9,059 bases of DNA from Citrobacter sp. (GCA_019415335.1 DXKH01000050.1:1-9059); one strand, 5' to 3'; counted from the first letter of the stretch, positions 1 through 8,391 are shown. Notes: generated from the letters alone by a model not told the origin. Translations and numbers: made by a program.

Positions 1-772
1 TGGATTCGAAGTAAGTACTTACCCCTGGTATGACGAAGCGACTAACGGCGTGCGCTTTAATGACCTGTTGGCGACGCTGAAAACATTACCTGCCCGCAGT
101 ATTGTGTTGCTGCATCCATGTTGCCACAACCCAACGGGTGCCGATCTCACTAATGAGCAGTGGGATGCGGTGATTGAAATTCTCAAAGCCCGTGAGCTTA
201 TCCCATTTCTTGATATTGCCTATCAAGGATTTGGTGCCGGTATGGAAGAGGATGCCTACGCCATTCGCGCCATTGCCAGCGCTGGATTACCCGCTCTGGT
301 GAGCAATTCGTTCTCGAAAATTTTCTCCCTTTACGGCGAGCGCGTCGGCGGACTTTCTGTTATGTGTGAAGATGCCGAAGCCGCAGGCCGCGTACTGGGG
401 CAATTGAAAGCAACCGTTCGCCGCAACTACTCCAGCCCGCCGAATTTTGGTGCGCAGGTGGTGGCTGCGGTGCTGAATGACGAGGCATTGAAATCCAGCT
501 GGCTGGCGGAAGTAGAAGAGATGCGAACTCGCATTCTGGCAATGCGTCAGGAACTGGTGAAGGTATTGAGCACAGAGATGCCAGAACGCAATTTCGATTA
601 TCTGCTTAATCAGCGCGGCATGTTCAGTTATACCGGTTTAAGAACCGCTCAGGTTGACCGACTACGTGAAGAATTTGGTGTCTATCTCATCGCCAGCGGT
701 CGCATGTGTGTCGCCGGGCTTAACGCGCAAAATGTGCATCGCGTGGCAAAGGCGTTTGCTGCGGTGATGTGA
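1..772 (+). CDS. tyrB: Aromatic-amino-acid aminotransferase TyrB, 3' part (5' end outside window)
   Basis: This is the C-terminal 256 residues of tyrosine aminotransferase, a cytosolic PLP enzyme that makes the last transamination step of tyrosine and phenylalanine synthesis and also acts on leucine and aspartate. The reading frame is already open at base 2 and ends at TGA 770-772. Against the usual 397 residues, about 141 N-terminal residues are missing. Visible class I aminotransferase landmarks, in full-length numbering, are HNPTG with N184, the PLP-contacting DIAYQG (D212, Y215), the Schiff-base lysine K247 in SNSFSK, R255 in GERVGG, and the carboxylate-binding R375 in ASGRMC. The sequence is almost identical to K-12 TyrB as I remember it. 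The differences I notice cluster late (TGLRTAQ and NAQNVHRV). The GTG at base 50 is internal, not a start. This is the conserved chromosomal anchor on the left of the accessory genes. Confidence 0.96.
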   Translation, partial: GFEVSTYPWYDEATNGVRFNDLLATLKTLPARSIVLLHPCCHNPTGADLTNEQWDAVIEILKARELIPFLDIAYQGFGAGMEEDAYAIRAIASAGLPALVSNSFSKIFSLYGERVGGLSVMCEDAEAAGRVLGQLKATVRRNYSSPPNFGAQVVAAVLNDEALKSSWLAEVEEMRTRILAMRQELVKVLSTEMPERNFDYLLNQRGMFSYTGLRTAQVDRLREEFGVYLIASGRMCVAGLNAQNVHRVAKAFAAVM

Positions 773-780
773 TTTTAATC

Positions 781-804
781 AACAGGCGGATCTCTCCGCC
801 TGTT
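781..804 (+). terminator. Hairpin after tyrB, probable terminator
   Basis: A perfect 10-bp inverted repeat, AACAGGCGGA / TCCGCCTGTT, encloses a 4-nt TCTC loop and starts 9 nt after the tyrB stop. The stem is GC-rich in the middle and would end tyrB transcription. The T-tract after it is poor (TTCCTGACTCC), so it may be a weak terminator or a 3'-end stabilising hairpin. As DNA it is also a palindrome centred about 136 bp upstream of the predicted start of the next operon. Confidence 0.65.
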
Positions 805-902
805 CCTGACTCCAGCCATCCCCTACTATTCTGTCCCTTTTTTCGCCCACTTTTACATCATCTATTTTCTATAAGTTTTTGAAAATTAGTGTTTTTAAAT
901 GT

Positions 903-918
903 TGGTACGGATTGTGCA
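903..918 (+). promoter_or_regulatory. Sigma-54 (RpoN) type -24/-12 promoter for the sucA-like operon
   Basis: The sequence TGGTACGGATTGTGCA matches the sigma-54 consensus TGGCACG-N4-TTGCA with two mismatches. The invariant GG (904-905) and GC (916-917) are exactly 10 nt apart. Counting GC as -13/-12 puts the transcription start near 929 and gives a leader of about 25 nt before the ATG at 954, with room for the Shine-Dalgarno site. I saw no convincing sigma-70 -35/-10 pair with 16-18 nt spacing in 805-953. A sigma-54 promoter needs an enhancer-binding activator. KguR is a reasonable candidate from what is known of this island, but that link is inference. Confidence 0.62.
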
Positions 919-942
919 GTAATGCAGCTGTCTATGACCATC

Positions 943-948
943 AGGAGA
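943..948 (+). promoter_or_regulatory. Ribosome binding site that fixes the sucA-like start
   Basis: AGGAGA lies 5 nt before the ATG at 954. It favours 954 over the upstream in-frame TTG at 879, which has no Shine-Dalgarno and would lie upstream of the predicted transcription start. It also favours 954 over the ATG at 963, which is too far from AGGAG. Confidence 0.75.
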
Positions 949-953
949 AAAAC

Positions 954-3698
954 ATGGAGAACATGACCTCGCCCGGCACGCTGCTTAGTGGAGATAACGC
1001 GACCTGGCTTGAAGAGTACTACCAGACCTGGTTGCGTACGCCGGAACAACTCCCGGAAGACTGGCGGCGTTTTTTTCTTTCACCTGAACTGACTGTCCAA
1101 AGCGTATCCGGTGATAACAATATCAGCGGTGCGACCTTAAAAAAACAGGCTGCGGTAATACAACTGATCAATGCCTGGCGCACGCAGGGGCATCTGCGCG
1201 CAAAGCTTGATCCACTTGGTTTGAATCCCCCGGCTGACGTTCCCTCCCTCCTGCCTGGTTTTTGGGGATTAAGCGAAGAAGACTTGTTGCAGGAGTTTAG
1301 CGTCACCTTTGGCGCACACACCACGCAAATGCCACTTAAGCAACTGCTTAACCTGCTAGAGCAAGCCTGGGCCGGTAGCCAGGCTTATGAACTTGCTCAT
1401 CTGGAAAATCGTGAAGAAATCAACTGGTTGTTATCACGGATTGAGAGCAGCAATGCGCCACAAGCAGATGTACAAACCTGTATTGCTCGTTTTGAAAAAC
1501 TGATGGCGGCAGAGACGTTAGAGCGTTATCTGCATACCCGTTATGTTGGGCAGAAACGGTTTTCTCTGGAAGGGGGCGAAAGTGCAATCCCGGCGCTCGA
1601 TACGCTGACAAAATGCCTGCGTGCGCAAGGTGTGGAGGAAATGGTCATTGGCATGGCGCACCGGGGAAGACTTAATGTTCTGGTTAATCTGTTGAATAAA
1701 GACCCGGCACAGCTTTTTGCTGAGTTTGAAGGCAAGCAGACGATCGGCAGTGGTTCAGGCGATGTGAAATACCACATGGGGTATTCCAGCAATCTGGAAA
1801 CACCTGCCGGTTCGCTGCATGTGGCGCTGGCGTATAACCCCTCACATCTGGAGATCGTGAATCCGGTGGTGCTGGGCCAGGTGCGAGCCAGGCAGGAACG
1901 CCGTGGTGAGGATGGTCAGGCAAAAGTGGTGGGCGTACTTATTCATGGGGATTCCGCGTTGGGCGGCCTCGGCGTCAACCAAACCACGTTTAACTTATCG
2001 CAGACTCAGGGCTACGGCACTGGCGGTACGCTACATCTGGTGATTAACAATCAGATTGGCTTCACCACTTCCCGCTTGCAGGATATGCGTTCTTCACGGT
2101 ACTGCACCGATATTGCCAAAATGGTAGCGGCCCCAATTATCCACGTTAATGGCGATGACGTTGACGCTGTTTGCCAGGTAATGGAACTGGCGTGCGAATG
2201 GCGAGACACCTTCCGGCGCGACATCATCATCGATATTTGCTGCTTCCGTAAGCACGGACACAACGAAAGCGATGAGCCACGTCTTACCCAGCCACAAATG
2301 TATCAGGCAGTGGATGCTCACCCTGGTACGCTCGCCCGTTATGGTGAATCTCTTGCCCGCCGCGGCCTGTTAACTCAGGCGCAACAAGATGAGATGACGG
2401 CACGCTATCGCGACTGGCTGGATAGCTGCCAGAAACGTGAACCGCAGCCTCTCAAACCTGCAATTCACTCTTTTAGCGCTAACTGGTATGGGTTGACCAA
2501 CCCTCACTGGAGCGCCCCGGTATCTACGGCATTGCCTCGGCAAAAGCTGGTAGCGTATGGTGAAATCATTTCTACACTGCCACCCGATGTGGTCGCACAT
2601 CCTACCATTAAACGGCAACTGGCGTTACGCCAGGATATGGCCGCAGGTACTCAGCCAGTAGACTGGGGAATGGCTGAAATGCTGGCCTATGCATCGCTTG
2701 TGGATGCGGGTGTTGGTGTGCGTCTTTCTGGTGAAGACTCAGGGCGTGGCACGTTCAGTCATCGCCATGCAGTGGTACATCATCAAACTGAAGCCTGTCG
2801 TTATCTGCCGTTACAGCATATCCGCGCTGGTCAGGCATCTTTCGATGTTTATGATTCGGTGCTTAATGAAGAAGCGCTCTTAGCCTTTGAATATGGCTAT
2901 TCAACGTCTGCGCCTCAGCAACTGGTTATTTGGGAAGCACAGTTTGGTGACTTTGCCAACGGCGCTCAGGTTGCTATTGATCAATTTATCTCGTCTGGCG
3001 AAACCAAGTGGGATCGCTATAGCGGTTTAACCATTCTTCTGCCGCATGGCTATGACGGACAAGGGCCGGAGCACTCTTCTGCGCGTCCTGAGCGCTGGCT
3101 GCAACTGTGCGCAGAAAACAACATGCAGGTGGTGATGCCCAGTGAGTCAGCACAAATGTTCCATTTGTTGCGCGGTCAGGCATTACGCCCAATGCGCAAA
3201 CCGTTAGTGATAATGATGAGTAAGCGTTTACTTCGTTTTAAAGGCGCTATGAGCGAGCTTTGTGAATTCACTGATGGCGCTTATAAACCGGTAATCACCG
3301 ATCCGCAATTGCATCAGTCCCAGAAAGTTAAGCGCGTTATTTTGTGTAGCGGCCAGGTCTATTACGACGTACTGGAAGCCCGTAAGCAGCGTGAGCATGA
3401 AGACGAAGTGGCGATTGTTCGCCTGGAGCAACTCTACCCGTTCCCGGTCGCAGAACTGAATGATGTTCTGGCGAGTTGGCCGAACTGCTGCGAATGGATT
3501 TGGTTGCAGGAAGAGCCAGAAAACCAGGGCGCGTGGCGGCAGATTCGTCATGAGCTGGCGGCACTGAAAATTAACACTCCTTACTGGCAGTATGCAGGCC
3601 GCCCGGCAGCGGCAGCTCCGGCGACGGGGTATGGGCGTGTACATAAACAACAAATCGACGAATTTCTTGCTGCTGCGTTTGCAGATATTCAGCCATGA
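954..3698 (+). CDS. sucA: 2-oxoglutarate dehydrogenase E1 component (thiamine-diphosphate decarboxylase), second copy
   Basis: Predicted E1o of the 2-oxoglutarate dehydrogenase complex: it decarboxylates 2-oxoglutarate on thiamine diphosphate and transfers the succinyl group to the lipoyl arm of E2. It acts in the cytosol. The 914 residues compare with about 933 for E. coli SucA. The N-terminus (TWLEEYYQTWL, about residues 17-27) resembles the E2-binding segment of SucA. The catalytic core shows GMAHRGRLN (H236), KYHMGYSS (H274), NPSHLEIV, the thiamine-diphosphate motif GDS (332-334) to INN (364-366), HGHNESDEP (434-442), GEDSGRG (593-599) and LPHGYDGQGPEHSS (about 696-709, two histidines). 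The histidines correspond to catalytic H260 and H298 of SucA as I recall them. It is full length and clearly a diverged paralog, not the housekeeping gene. One odd point is that the family's usual GQG-V-V-x-E segment just after GDS reads GLGVNQT here. It is the first gene of the five-gene unit, with 32 nt before the E2 gene. Confidence 0.93.
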   Translation: MENMTSPGTLLSGDNATWLEEYYQTWLRTPEQLPEDWRRFFLSPELTVQSVSGDNNISGATLKKQAAVIQLINAWRTQGHLRAKLDPLGLNPPADVPSLLPGFWGLSEEDLLQEFSVTFGAHTTQMPLKQLLNLLEQAWAGSQAYELAHLENREEINWLLSRIESSNAPQADVQTCIARFEKLMAAETLERYLHTRYVGQKRFSLEGGESAIPALDTLTKCLRAQGVEEMVIGMAHRGRLNVLVNLLNKDPAQLFAEFEGKQTIGSGSGDVKYHMGYSSNLETPAGSLHVALAYNPSHLEIVNPVVLGQVRARQERRGEDGQAKVVGVLIHGDSALGGLGVNQTTFNLSQTQGYGTGGTLHLVINNQIGFTTSRLQDMRSSRYCTDIAKMVAAPIIHVNGDDVDAVCQVMELACEWRDTFRRDIIIDICCFRKHGHNESDEPRLTQPQMYQAVDAHPGTLARYGESLARRGLLTQAQQDEMTARYRDWLDSCQKREPQPLKPAIHSFSANWYGLTNPHWSAPVSTALPRQKLVAYGEIISTLPPDVVAHPTIKRQLALRQDMAAGTQPVDWGMAEMLAYASLVDAGVGVRLSGEDSGRGTFSHRHAVVHHQTEACRYLPLQHIRAGQASFDVYDSVLNEEALLAFEYGYSTSAPQQLVIWEAQFGDFANGAQVAIDQFISSGETKWDRYSGLTILLPHGYDGQGPEHSSARPERWLQLCAENNMQVVMPSESAQMFHLLRGQALRPMRKPLVIMMSKRLLRFKGAMSELCEFTDGAYKPVITDPQLHQSQKVKRVILCSGQVYYDVLEARKQREHEDEVAIVRLEQLYPFPVAELNDVLASWPNCCEWIWLQEEPENQGAWRQIRHELAALKINTPYWQYAGRPAAAAPATGYGRVHKQQIDEFLAAAFADIQP

Positions 3699-3730
3699 AA
3701 GGCGCACAAAAATAATAAGGAGAACATTTT

Positions 3731-4885
3731 ATGATCGAAATTACTGTCCCTGTATTACCGGAATCTGTCACGGAAGGCACGCTGACAACCTGGTGTAAAC
3801 AAGAAGGCGAGCACGTAAAACGCGATGATGTGATTGCCGAGCTGGAAACCGATAAAGTCATTCTGGAAATACCGGCCCCGCACGATGGCGTGTTAAGCAA
3901 TATTATCGTCAGCGAAGGTAGCACGGTCACGTCCGCGCAACTGTTGGCGCATCTTAAGCCGCAAGCTGTCATAGAAGAAACCGTCACACCAGTCACCGAA
4001 ACCCTGACGATGCCTTCCGCACGGCTGGAGGCACAGCGTAGTGGTGTCGAACTTGCTGACGTTGCGGGGAGCGGGAGAAATGGACGTATCCTGAAAGAGG
4101 ATGTGCAGCGCGTTACTCCTGCACCAGCCATTCAGCCTGAACGGGTGGCGGAGATCGCGCCAGCTAAACCCTTGACACCGGGTGCTCGTCAGGAACGTCG
4201 TGAGCCGATGTCGCGCTTACGTCAGCGAATTGCTGAGCGTCTGCTGGCTTCCCAACAAAATAACGCCATTCTTACCACATTCAACGAAGTAAACATGCAG
4301 AGCGTGATGGATTTACGCGCCCGCTGGAAAGATCGTTTTGCCGAGAAGCACGGCGTGAAGCTGGGCTTTATGTCCTTCTTTGTTAAGGCCGTTACCCGGG
4401 CGCTGGAGCGCTTCCCTGTAGTGAATGCCAGCGTCGATGGCAACGAGATTATCTGGCGTGATTATTGCGATATCGGCATTGCAGTGAGCAGCAACCGCGG
4501 CCTGGTAGTGCCTGTGTTACGCAATGCGCAATCACTCTCTTTGGTGGAAATTGAACGGCAAATTGCCGAATACGCCACACAGGCACGCAATGGCAAATTG
4601 CCGCTGGAGGCGTTACAGGGCGGCACGTTCTCTATCACCAACGGCGGTACTTTTGGTTCGATGATGTCAACGCCAATCATTAACCCGCCGCAGTCGGCCA
4701 TTCTTGGGATGCATGCCATCACGCCGCGCCCGGTCGCAGAAAACGGCCAGGTTGTTATTCGTCCCATGATGTACCTTGCTCTCAGCTATGACCATCGCAT
4801 TATCGATGGTCAGGAAGCCGTGCAGACATTGGTGGCAATACGTGAGCTACTGGAATCACCGGAACAACTGTTGCTGGATCTTTAA
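3731..4885 (+). CDS. sucB: 2-oxoglutarate dehydrogenase E2: dihydrolipoyllysine succinyltransferase, second copy
   Basis: Predicted E2o core enzyme: it carries the succinyl group on a lipoyl lysine and transfers it to CoA to give succinyl-CoA. It also forms the scaffold to which E1 and E3 bind. The 384 residues show the standard domain order: one lipoyl domain (about 1-77, lipoylated K42 in ELETDKV); a short linker (78-94); a peripheral-subunit-binding domain (about 95-127, [12 protein letters not shown] to GRILKEDV); a second linker (128-154); and the acyltransferase domain (about 155-384) with the CAT-type active site SYDHRIIDG (H355, D359). It is about 20 residues shorter than E. coli SucB (405), mostly in the linkers. 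The ATG at 3731 follows TAAGGAGA (3716-3723). The stop codon TAA overlaps the Shine-Dalgarno of the E3 gene, which suggests translational coupling. Confidence 0.93.
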   Translation: MIEITVPVLPESVTEGTLTTWCKQEGEHVKRDDVIAELETDKVILEIPAPHDGVLSNIIVSEGSTVTSAQLLAHLKPQAVIEETVTPVTETLTMPSARLEAQRSGVELADVAGSGRNGRILKEDVQRVTPAPAIQPERVAEIAPAKPLTPGARQERREPMSRLRQRIAERLLASQQNNAILTTFNEVNMQSVMDLRARWKDRFAEKHGVKLGFMSFFVKAVTRALERFPVVNASVDGNEIIWRDYCDIGIAVSSNRGLVVPVLRNAQSLSLVEIERQIAEYATQARNGKLPLEALQGGTFSITNGGTFGSMMSTPIINPPQSAILGMHAITPRPVAENGQVVIRPMMYLALSYDHRIIDGQEAVQTLVAIRELLESPEQLLLDL

Positions 4886-4896
4886 GGAGGGCGCCG

Positions 4897-6315
4897 ATGA
4901 GTACAATTTTTGATGTGGCAGTTATGGGGGGTGGGCCAGGTGGTTACGTAGCGGCACTGCGGGCTGCGCAGAATGGGCTTTCCGTAGTATGTATTGATGA
5001 TGGTGTTAATGCACAGGGCGAACCTTCGCCGGGCGGTACGTGTCTCAATGTCGGCTGTATTCCGTCAAAATCGTTGCTGCAATCTTCCGAACTGTACGCG
5101 CAAGTGCAGCATGAGGCGAGCATTCATGGCGTTAATGTTGACGGCGTATCTTTCAATGCAGCTGCGATGATTCAACGTAAAGACGCCATAGTAAGCCGCC
5201 TGACAATGGGCATCGGTTTGCTGTTTAAGAAAAATAAAGTGAAGCACCTGTGCGGCCTCGCAACGTTAGAACATGCTCAGGATGAGATTTGGCAATTACG
5301 TGTAAGCGATCAACAAATCCGCGCCCGTAATGTGGTGATTGCAACAGGTTCTCAGCCGCGTCAACTGCCTGGCGTTACCATTGATAATCAGCAAATTCTC
5401 GATAATCGCGGCGCCCTGGCGTTAACCGCCGTGCCGCCGCGTCTCGGTGTGATCGGCGCTGGCGTGATTGGCCTTGAACTGGGGTCTGTGTGGAATCGGG
5501 TCGGTTCAGACGTCACGTTGCTGGAGATGGCGCCAACGTTCTTGCCTGCACTGGAAGCTCGCCTGTCGAACGAAGTCCGTAAAGCAATGATTGCCAGTGG
5601 GATGAAAATGCAACTGGCAGTAGAGATTGAGGCTATTGAACAACGGGATGACGGTGTGCATGTGCGCTGGCGGCAGGGTGAGAAGCGAGAAGAAAGCCGC
5701 TTCGATAAATTAATTCTTGCCATTGGACGTGTACCGCGACTTTCTGGTGTCGATCTCGTGCAACTCGGTCTTGAAGCCGATAACCGTGGCGGTATTGCCG
5801 TCGATAACTTATGCCGTACCGGGAAAGCCGGGCTGTGGGCAATTGGTGATGTCGTGCGAGGGCCGATGCTGGCGCATAAAGCGATGGCTGAAGGTGTGGT
5901 GGTTGCTGATCAAATTGCCGGACTGGCGGTAGAGCCGATTAATTTTGCGCTGATCCCTTCGGTGATTTACACCCAACCGGAAGTTGCGTGGGTAGGGGAA
6001 AACGAGGCCTCACTGAAAGCCGCTGGCAGAGTCTTTAACAAAGGAAATTCTCTGTTTGCCGGTAACGGTCGCGCCTTAGCATTAGGCCAGGAAGGTGGGC
6101 GTTGCACGTTATACAGCGATAAACACACTGACCGCGTACTTGGCGGAGCGATTGTTGGCCCGCAGGCATCGGAGCTGATCAATGAAATTGCGCTGGCGAT
6201 GACTTTTAGCGCCTCTGGCGAGGATATTGCCTGTGCGATCCATGCGCATCCGACATTAAGCGAAGTCATCCACGAAGCAGCAATGGCCTTGAATAATAAA
6301 GCATTACACGGATAA
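4897..6315 (+). CDS. lpdA: Dihydrolipoamide dehydrogenase (E3), complex-dedicated copy
   Basis: Predicted FAD-dependent dihydrolipoamide dehydrogenase: it reoxidises the E2 lipoyl group and reduces NAD+. The 472 residues match the family length. Motifs in order are the FAD-binding GGGPGG (11-16), the redox disulfide GGTCLNVGCIPSK (C49, C54), the NAD-binding GAGVIGLELGS (187-197), the second FAD motif WAIGDVVRG (314-322), and the C-terminal interface pair H451 and E456 in HAHPTLSE, whose histidine completes the other subunit's active site. Start ATG 4897 is preceded by TAAGGAGG, shared with the sucB-like stop. In core E. coli, lpd lies with aceEF and is shared between complexes. Here an E3 travels inside the operon, so the set is self-sufficient. 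At the position aligned with E354 of core LpdA, linked by reports I recall to NADH sensitivity, this protein has Q360 (YTQPEV). Confidence 0.93.
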   Translation: MSTIFDVAVMGGGPGGYVAALRAAQNGLSVVCIDDGVNAQGEPSPGGTCLNVGCIPSKSLLQSSELYAQVQHEASIHGVNVDGVSFNAAAMIQRKDAIVSRLTMGIGLLFKKNKVKHLCGLATLEHAQDEIWQLRVSDQQIRARNVVIATGSQPRQLPGVTIDNQQILDNRGALALTAVPPRLGVIGAGVIGLELGSVWNRVGSDVTLLEMAPTFLPALEARLSNEVRKAMIASGMKMQLAVEIEAIEQRDDGVHVRWRQGEKREESRFDKLILAIGRVPRLSGVDLVQLGLEADNRGGIAVDNLCRTGKAGLWAIGDVVRGPMLAHKAMAEGVVVADQIAGLAVEPINFALIPSVIYTQPEVAWVGENEASLKAAGRVFNKGNSLFAGNGRALALGQEGGRCTLYSDKHTDRVLGGAIVGPQASELINEIALAMTFSASGEDIACAIHAHPTLSEVIHEAAMALNNKALHG

Positions 6316-6336
6316 CACATACCACTGAGGGAATAT

Positions 6337-7506
6337 ATGAATTTACATGAGTATCAGGCCAAATCGTTACTGGCTGGCATGGGGATGCCGTGTCCAAAAG
6401 AGATAGCTATCCAACAGATTTCGCAACTGGCAGATGCCTGGCAACATATTGCCTGCCCGAGTAAAGGCGCGGTACTGAAAGCGCAGGTACATGCTGGTGG
6501 GCGCGGTAAAGCTGGCGGCGTAAAAGTGCTTAAGCAGCTGCCGGAAGCACAGGCTTTTGTACAGCAAATGCTGGGATCGCAACTGGTGACTTATCAGACC
6601 GGGCCAGAAGGGCAGTATGTCAGCAGTATTTTGCTGTGCGAAAACATTTATCCGGTACGCCAGGAACTCTATTTTGGCATGGTGGTGGATCGTGAAAGCC
6701 AGCGGGTCACGTTTATTGTCAGCCCGGAAGGTGGTGTGGAAATTGAAAAAGTCGCCCATGAGACACCGGAGAAAATCAGCAGTGTCAGCATTGATCCACT
6801 GACAGGCGTGCAGCCTTGCCATATCCGCGAAATGTTTGCCGTTCTGCAACTGGAACACGGACTATTTGCTGCCTTTAGTCGCCTGGTTAATCAGGCGTGG
6901 AAAGCCTTTAACGAACTGGATTTTGCCCTGCTGGAAATTAACCCTCTGGTGTTGCGGGAAACGGGCGAATTTATGTGTGCAGACGCGAAAGTATCGCTGG
7001 ATGATAACGCGCTGTATCGCCACCCGGAACTCCAGGCGCTACGCGATGAAACCCAGGAAGATCCGCGCGAAAGCCAGGCGGCGAAGCTTGATCTTAACTA
7101 TGTCTCGCTGGACGGAAATATCGGCTGCATGGTCAATGGTGCAGGGCTGGCTATGGCAACCATGGACATCATCAAGCTCTACGGTGAACAACCGGCAAAC
7201 TTCCTGGATGTTGGCGGTGGCGCAACCCAGGAGCGCGTCAGTGAAGCCTTTCGGCTGATTGTTTCCGACAGCAAAGTGAAAGCCATTCTGGTTAATATTT
7301 TTGGTGGGATTGTCCGTTGCGACATGATCGCCAGAGCCATTATTCATGCTCTGAATGAGGCCCGTATCACCCTGCCTGTCGTGGTGCGTCTCTCCGGTAA
7401 TAACGCTGCCGAAGGGCAGCGGTTACTGGCAGAAAGTGGCCTGACGGTGGAAGCCGTCGATTCTCTGGATGATGCCGCGAAACGCATCATTGCGTTACTG
7501 AATTAA
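6337..7506 (+). CDS. sucC: Succinyl-CoA synthetase (ADP-forming) subunit beta, second copy
   Basis: Predicted beta subunit of succinyl-CoA synthetase, which with the alpha subunit converts succinyl-CoA, phosphate and ADP (or GDP) to succinate, CoA and ATP (or GTP). The 389 residues match E. coli SucC (388), and the N-terminus MNLHEYQAK is typical. The ATP-grasp part shows KAQVHAGGRGKAGG (48-61), with Mg-binding candidates N202 (EINPL) and D216 (CADAKV). The ligase domain shows DGNIGCMVNGAG (259-270), NFLDVGGGAT (288-297) and NIFGGIVRCD (320-329), the region that faces the phosphohistidine of the alpha subunit. Start ATG 6337 has GAGGGA shortly upstream and lies 21 nt after the E3 stop. It would draw energy from the succinyl-CoA made by the three genes before it. 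Confidence 0.94.
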   Translation: MNLHEYQAKSLLAGMGMPCPKEIAIQQISQLADAWQHIACPSKGAVLKAQVHAGGRGKAGGVKVLKQLPEAQAFVQQMLGSQLVTYQTGPEGQYVSSILLCENIYPVRQELYFGMVVDRESQRVTFIVSPEGGVEIEKVAHETPEKISSVSIDPLTGVQPCHIREMFAVLQLEHGLFAAFSRLVNQAWKAFNELDFALLEINPLVLRETGEFMCADAKVSLDDNALYRHPELQALRDETQEDPRESQAAKLDLNYVSLDGNIGCMVNGAGLAMATMDIIKLYGEQPANFLDVGGGATQERVSEAFRLIVSDSKVKAILVNIFGGIVRCDMIARAIIHALNEARITLPVVVRLSGNNAAEGQRLLAESGLTVEAVDSLDDAAKRIIALLN

Positions 7507-7518
7507 CAGGAGGTTAAG

Positions 7519-8391
7519 ATGAGCGTTTTGATCAACAAACACACGCGGGTACTGGTGCAGGGCATTACCGGCAAAAACGGCACATTTCATACAGAGCAGG
7601 CTATTGCGTATGGTACGCAGATTGTGGGTGGAGTGACGCCAGGTAAGGGCGGGCAACGGCATCTGGATCGCCCGGTTTTTGATTCAATGAAAGAAGCGAT
7701 GCGACAAACTGAGGCTGATGCCAGCGTAATTTATGTGCCTGCGCCGTTTGTGCTGGATTCTGTCGTTGAGGCTATTGAGTCTGGCGTCAAATTGATTGTG
7801 GTGATTACCGAAGGTGTACCAACACTGGATATGGTGAAAGTTCGTCGGTTGCTTGACTGCCACCCGGATGTGCGGCTGATTGGGCCAAACTGCCCAGGAG
7901 TTATCACGCCGGGCGAGTGCAAAATCGGGATTATGCCTGGTGAAATCCACCGCCCAGGGCGTATTGGGATTGTTTCCCGCTCCGGTACATTAACCTACGA
8001 AGCTGTAGCGCAAACCACGGCGCTGGGACTTGGGCAATCCACCTGTATTGGTATTGGCGGCGATCCGGTTCCGGGGACTAACTTTATTGATGCGCTGCGT
8101 TTATTCGAAAATGATCCGCAAACAGACGCAGTAATTATGATCGGTGAAATTGGTGGTAATGCGGAAGAGCGCGCTGCAGAATTTATTCGCCATGAAATGA
8201 ATAAACCGGTCGTAGGTTATATTGCCGGTGTTACTGCACCAAAAGGAAAACGCATGGGGCACGCCGGAGCCATTATTTCTGGCGGTAGCGGCAGTGCGGA
8301 GGATAAATTCCGTGCGTTCGATAAAGCAGGCATGGCATGGACAAGAAACCCGGCGTTGCTTGGCGAAACGTTATGGAATGTTATTAAGTAA
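7519..8391 (+). CDS. sucD: Succinyl-CoA synthetase subunit alpha, second copy
   Basis: Predicted alpha subunit of succinyl-CoA synthetase, the subunit that binds CoA and carries the phosphohistidine intermediate. The 290 residues match E. coli SucD (289). The N-terminal CoA-binding Rossmann fold has [11 protein letters not shown] (14-24). [16 protein letters not shown] (122-137), SRSGTLTYE (153-161) and GIGGDPVPG (178-186) follow. The active-site histidine is H248 in KRMGHAGAI, equivalent to H246 of E. coli SucD. ATG 7519 follows a strong AGGAGG, 12 nt after the sucC-like stop. It is the last gene of the operon, with a terminator 17 nt downstream. All key residues appear intact, so the alpha/beta pair should be active. 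Confidence 0.95.
   Translation: MSVLINKHTRVLVQGITGKNGTFHTEQAIAYGTQIVGGVTPGKGGQRHLDRPVFDSMKEAMRQTEADASVIYVPAPFVLDSVVEAIESGVKLIVVITEGVPTLDMVKVRRLLDCHPDVRLIGPNCPGVITPGECKIGIMPGEIHRPGRIGIVSRSGTLTYEAVAQTTALGLGQSTCIGIGGDPVPGTNFIDALRLFENDPQTDAVIMIGEIGGNAEERAAEFIRHEMNKPVVGYIAGVTAPKGKRMGHAGAIISGGSGSAEDKFRAFDKAGMAWTRNPALLGETLWNVIK

Noticed and set aside
50..772. tyrB read as a complete 240-residue gene from GTG 50
   Set aside because: The frame is open upstream to base 2 and those residues continue the TyrB alignment ([16 protein letters not shown]). The gene is simply cut by the window edge.
852..875. TTTACA ... TATAAG as a sigma-70 promoter
   Set aside because: The spacing between the two hexamers is only 12 bp, too short for a functional sigma-70 promoter.
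879..953. In-frame TTG start at 879, extending the E1 protein by 25 residues
   Set aside because: It has no Shine-Dalgarno, the extra residues do not resemble SucA N-termini, and the predicted sigma-54 start (929) lies downstream of it. ATG 954 with AGGAGA fits better.
3228..3707. 159-residue open frame on the minus strand
   Set aside because: It is antisense to the conserved C-terminal part of the E1 gene, with no motif or start signal of its own.
3571..4131. 186-residue open frame on the minus strand across the E1/E2 junction
   Set aside because: It is antisense to two well-supported genes, has Ser/Cys-rich composition with no recognisable domain, and looks like a shadow frame.
6367..6858. 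163-residue open frame on the minus strand
   Set aside because: It is antisense to the ATP-grasp part of the sucC-like gene and has no family resemblance.
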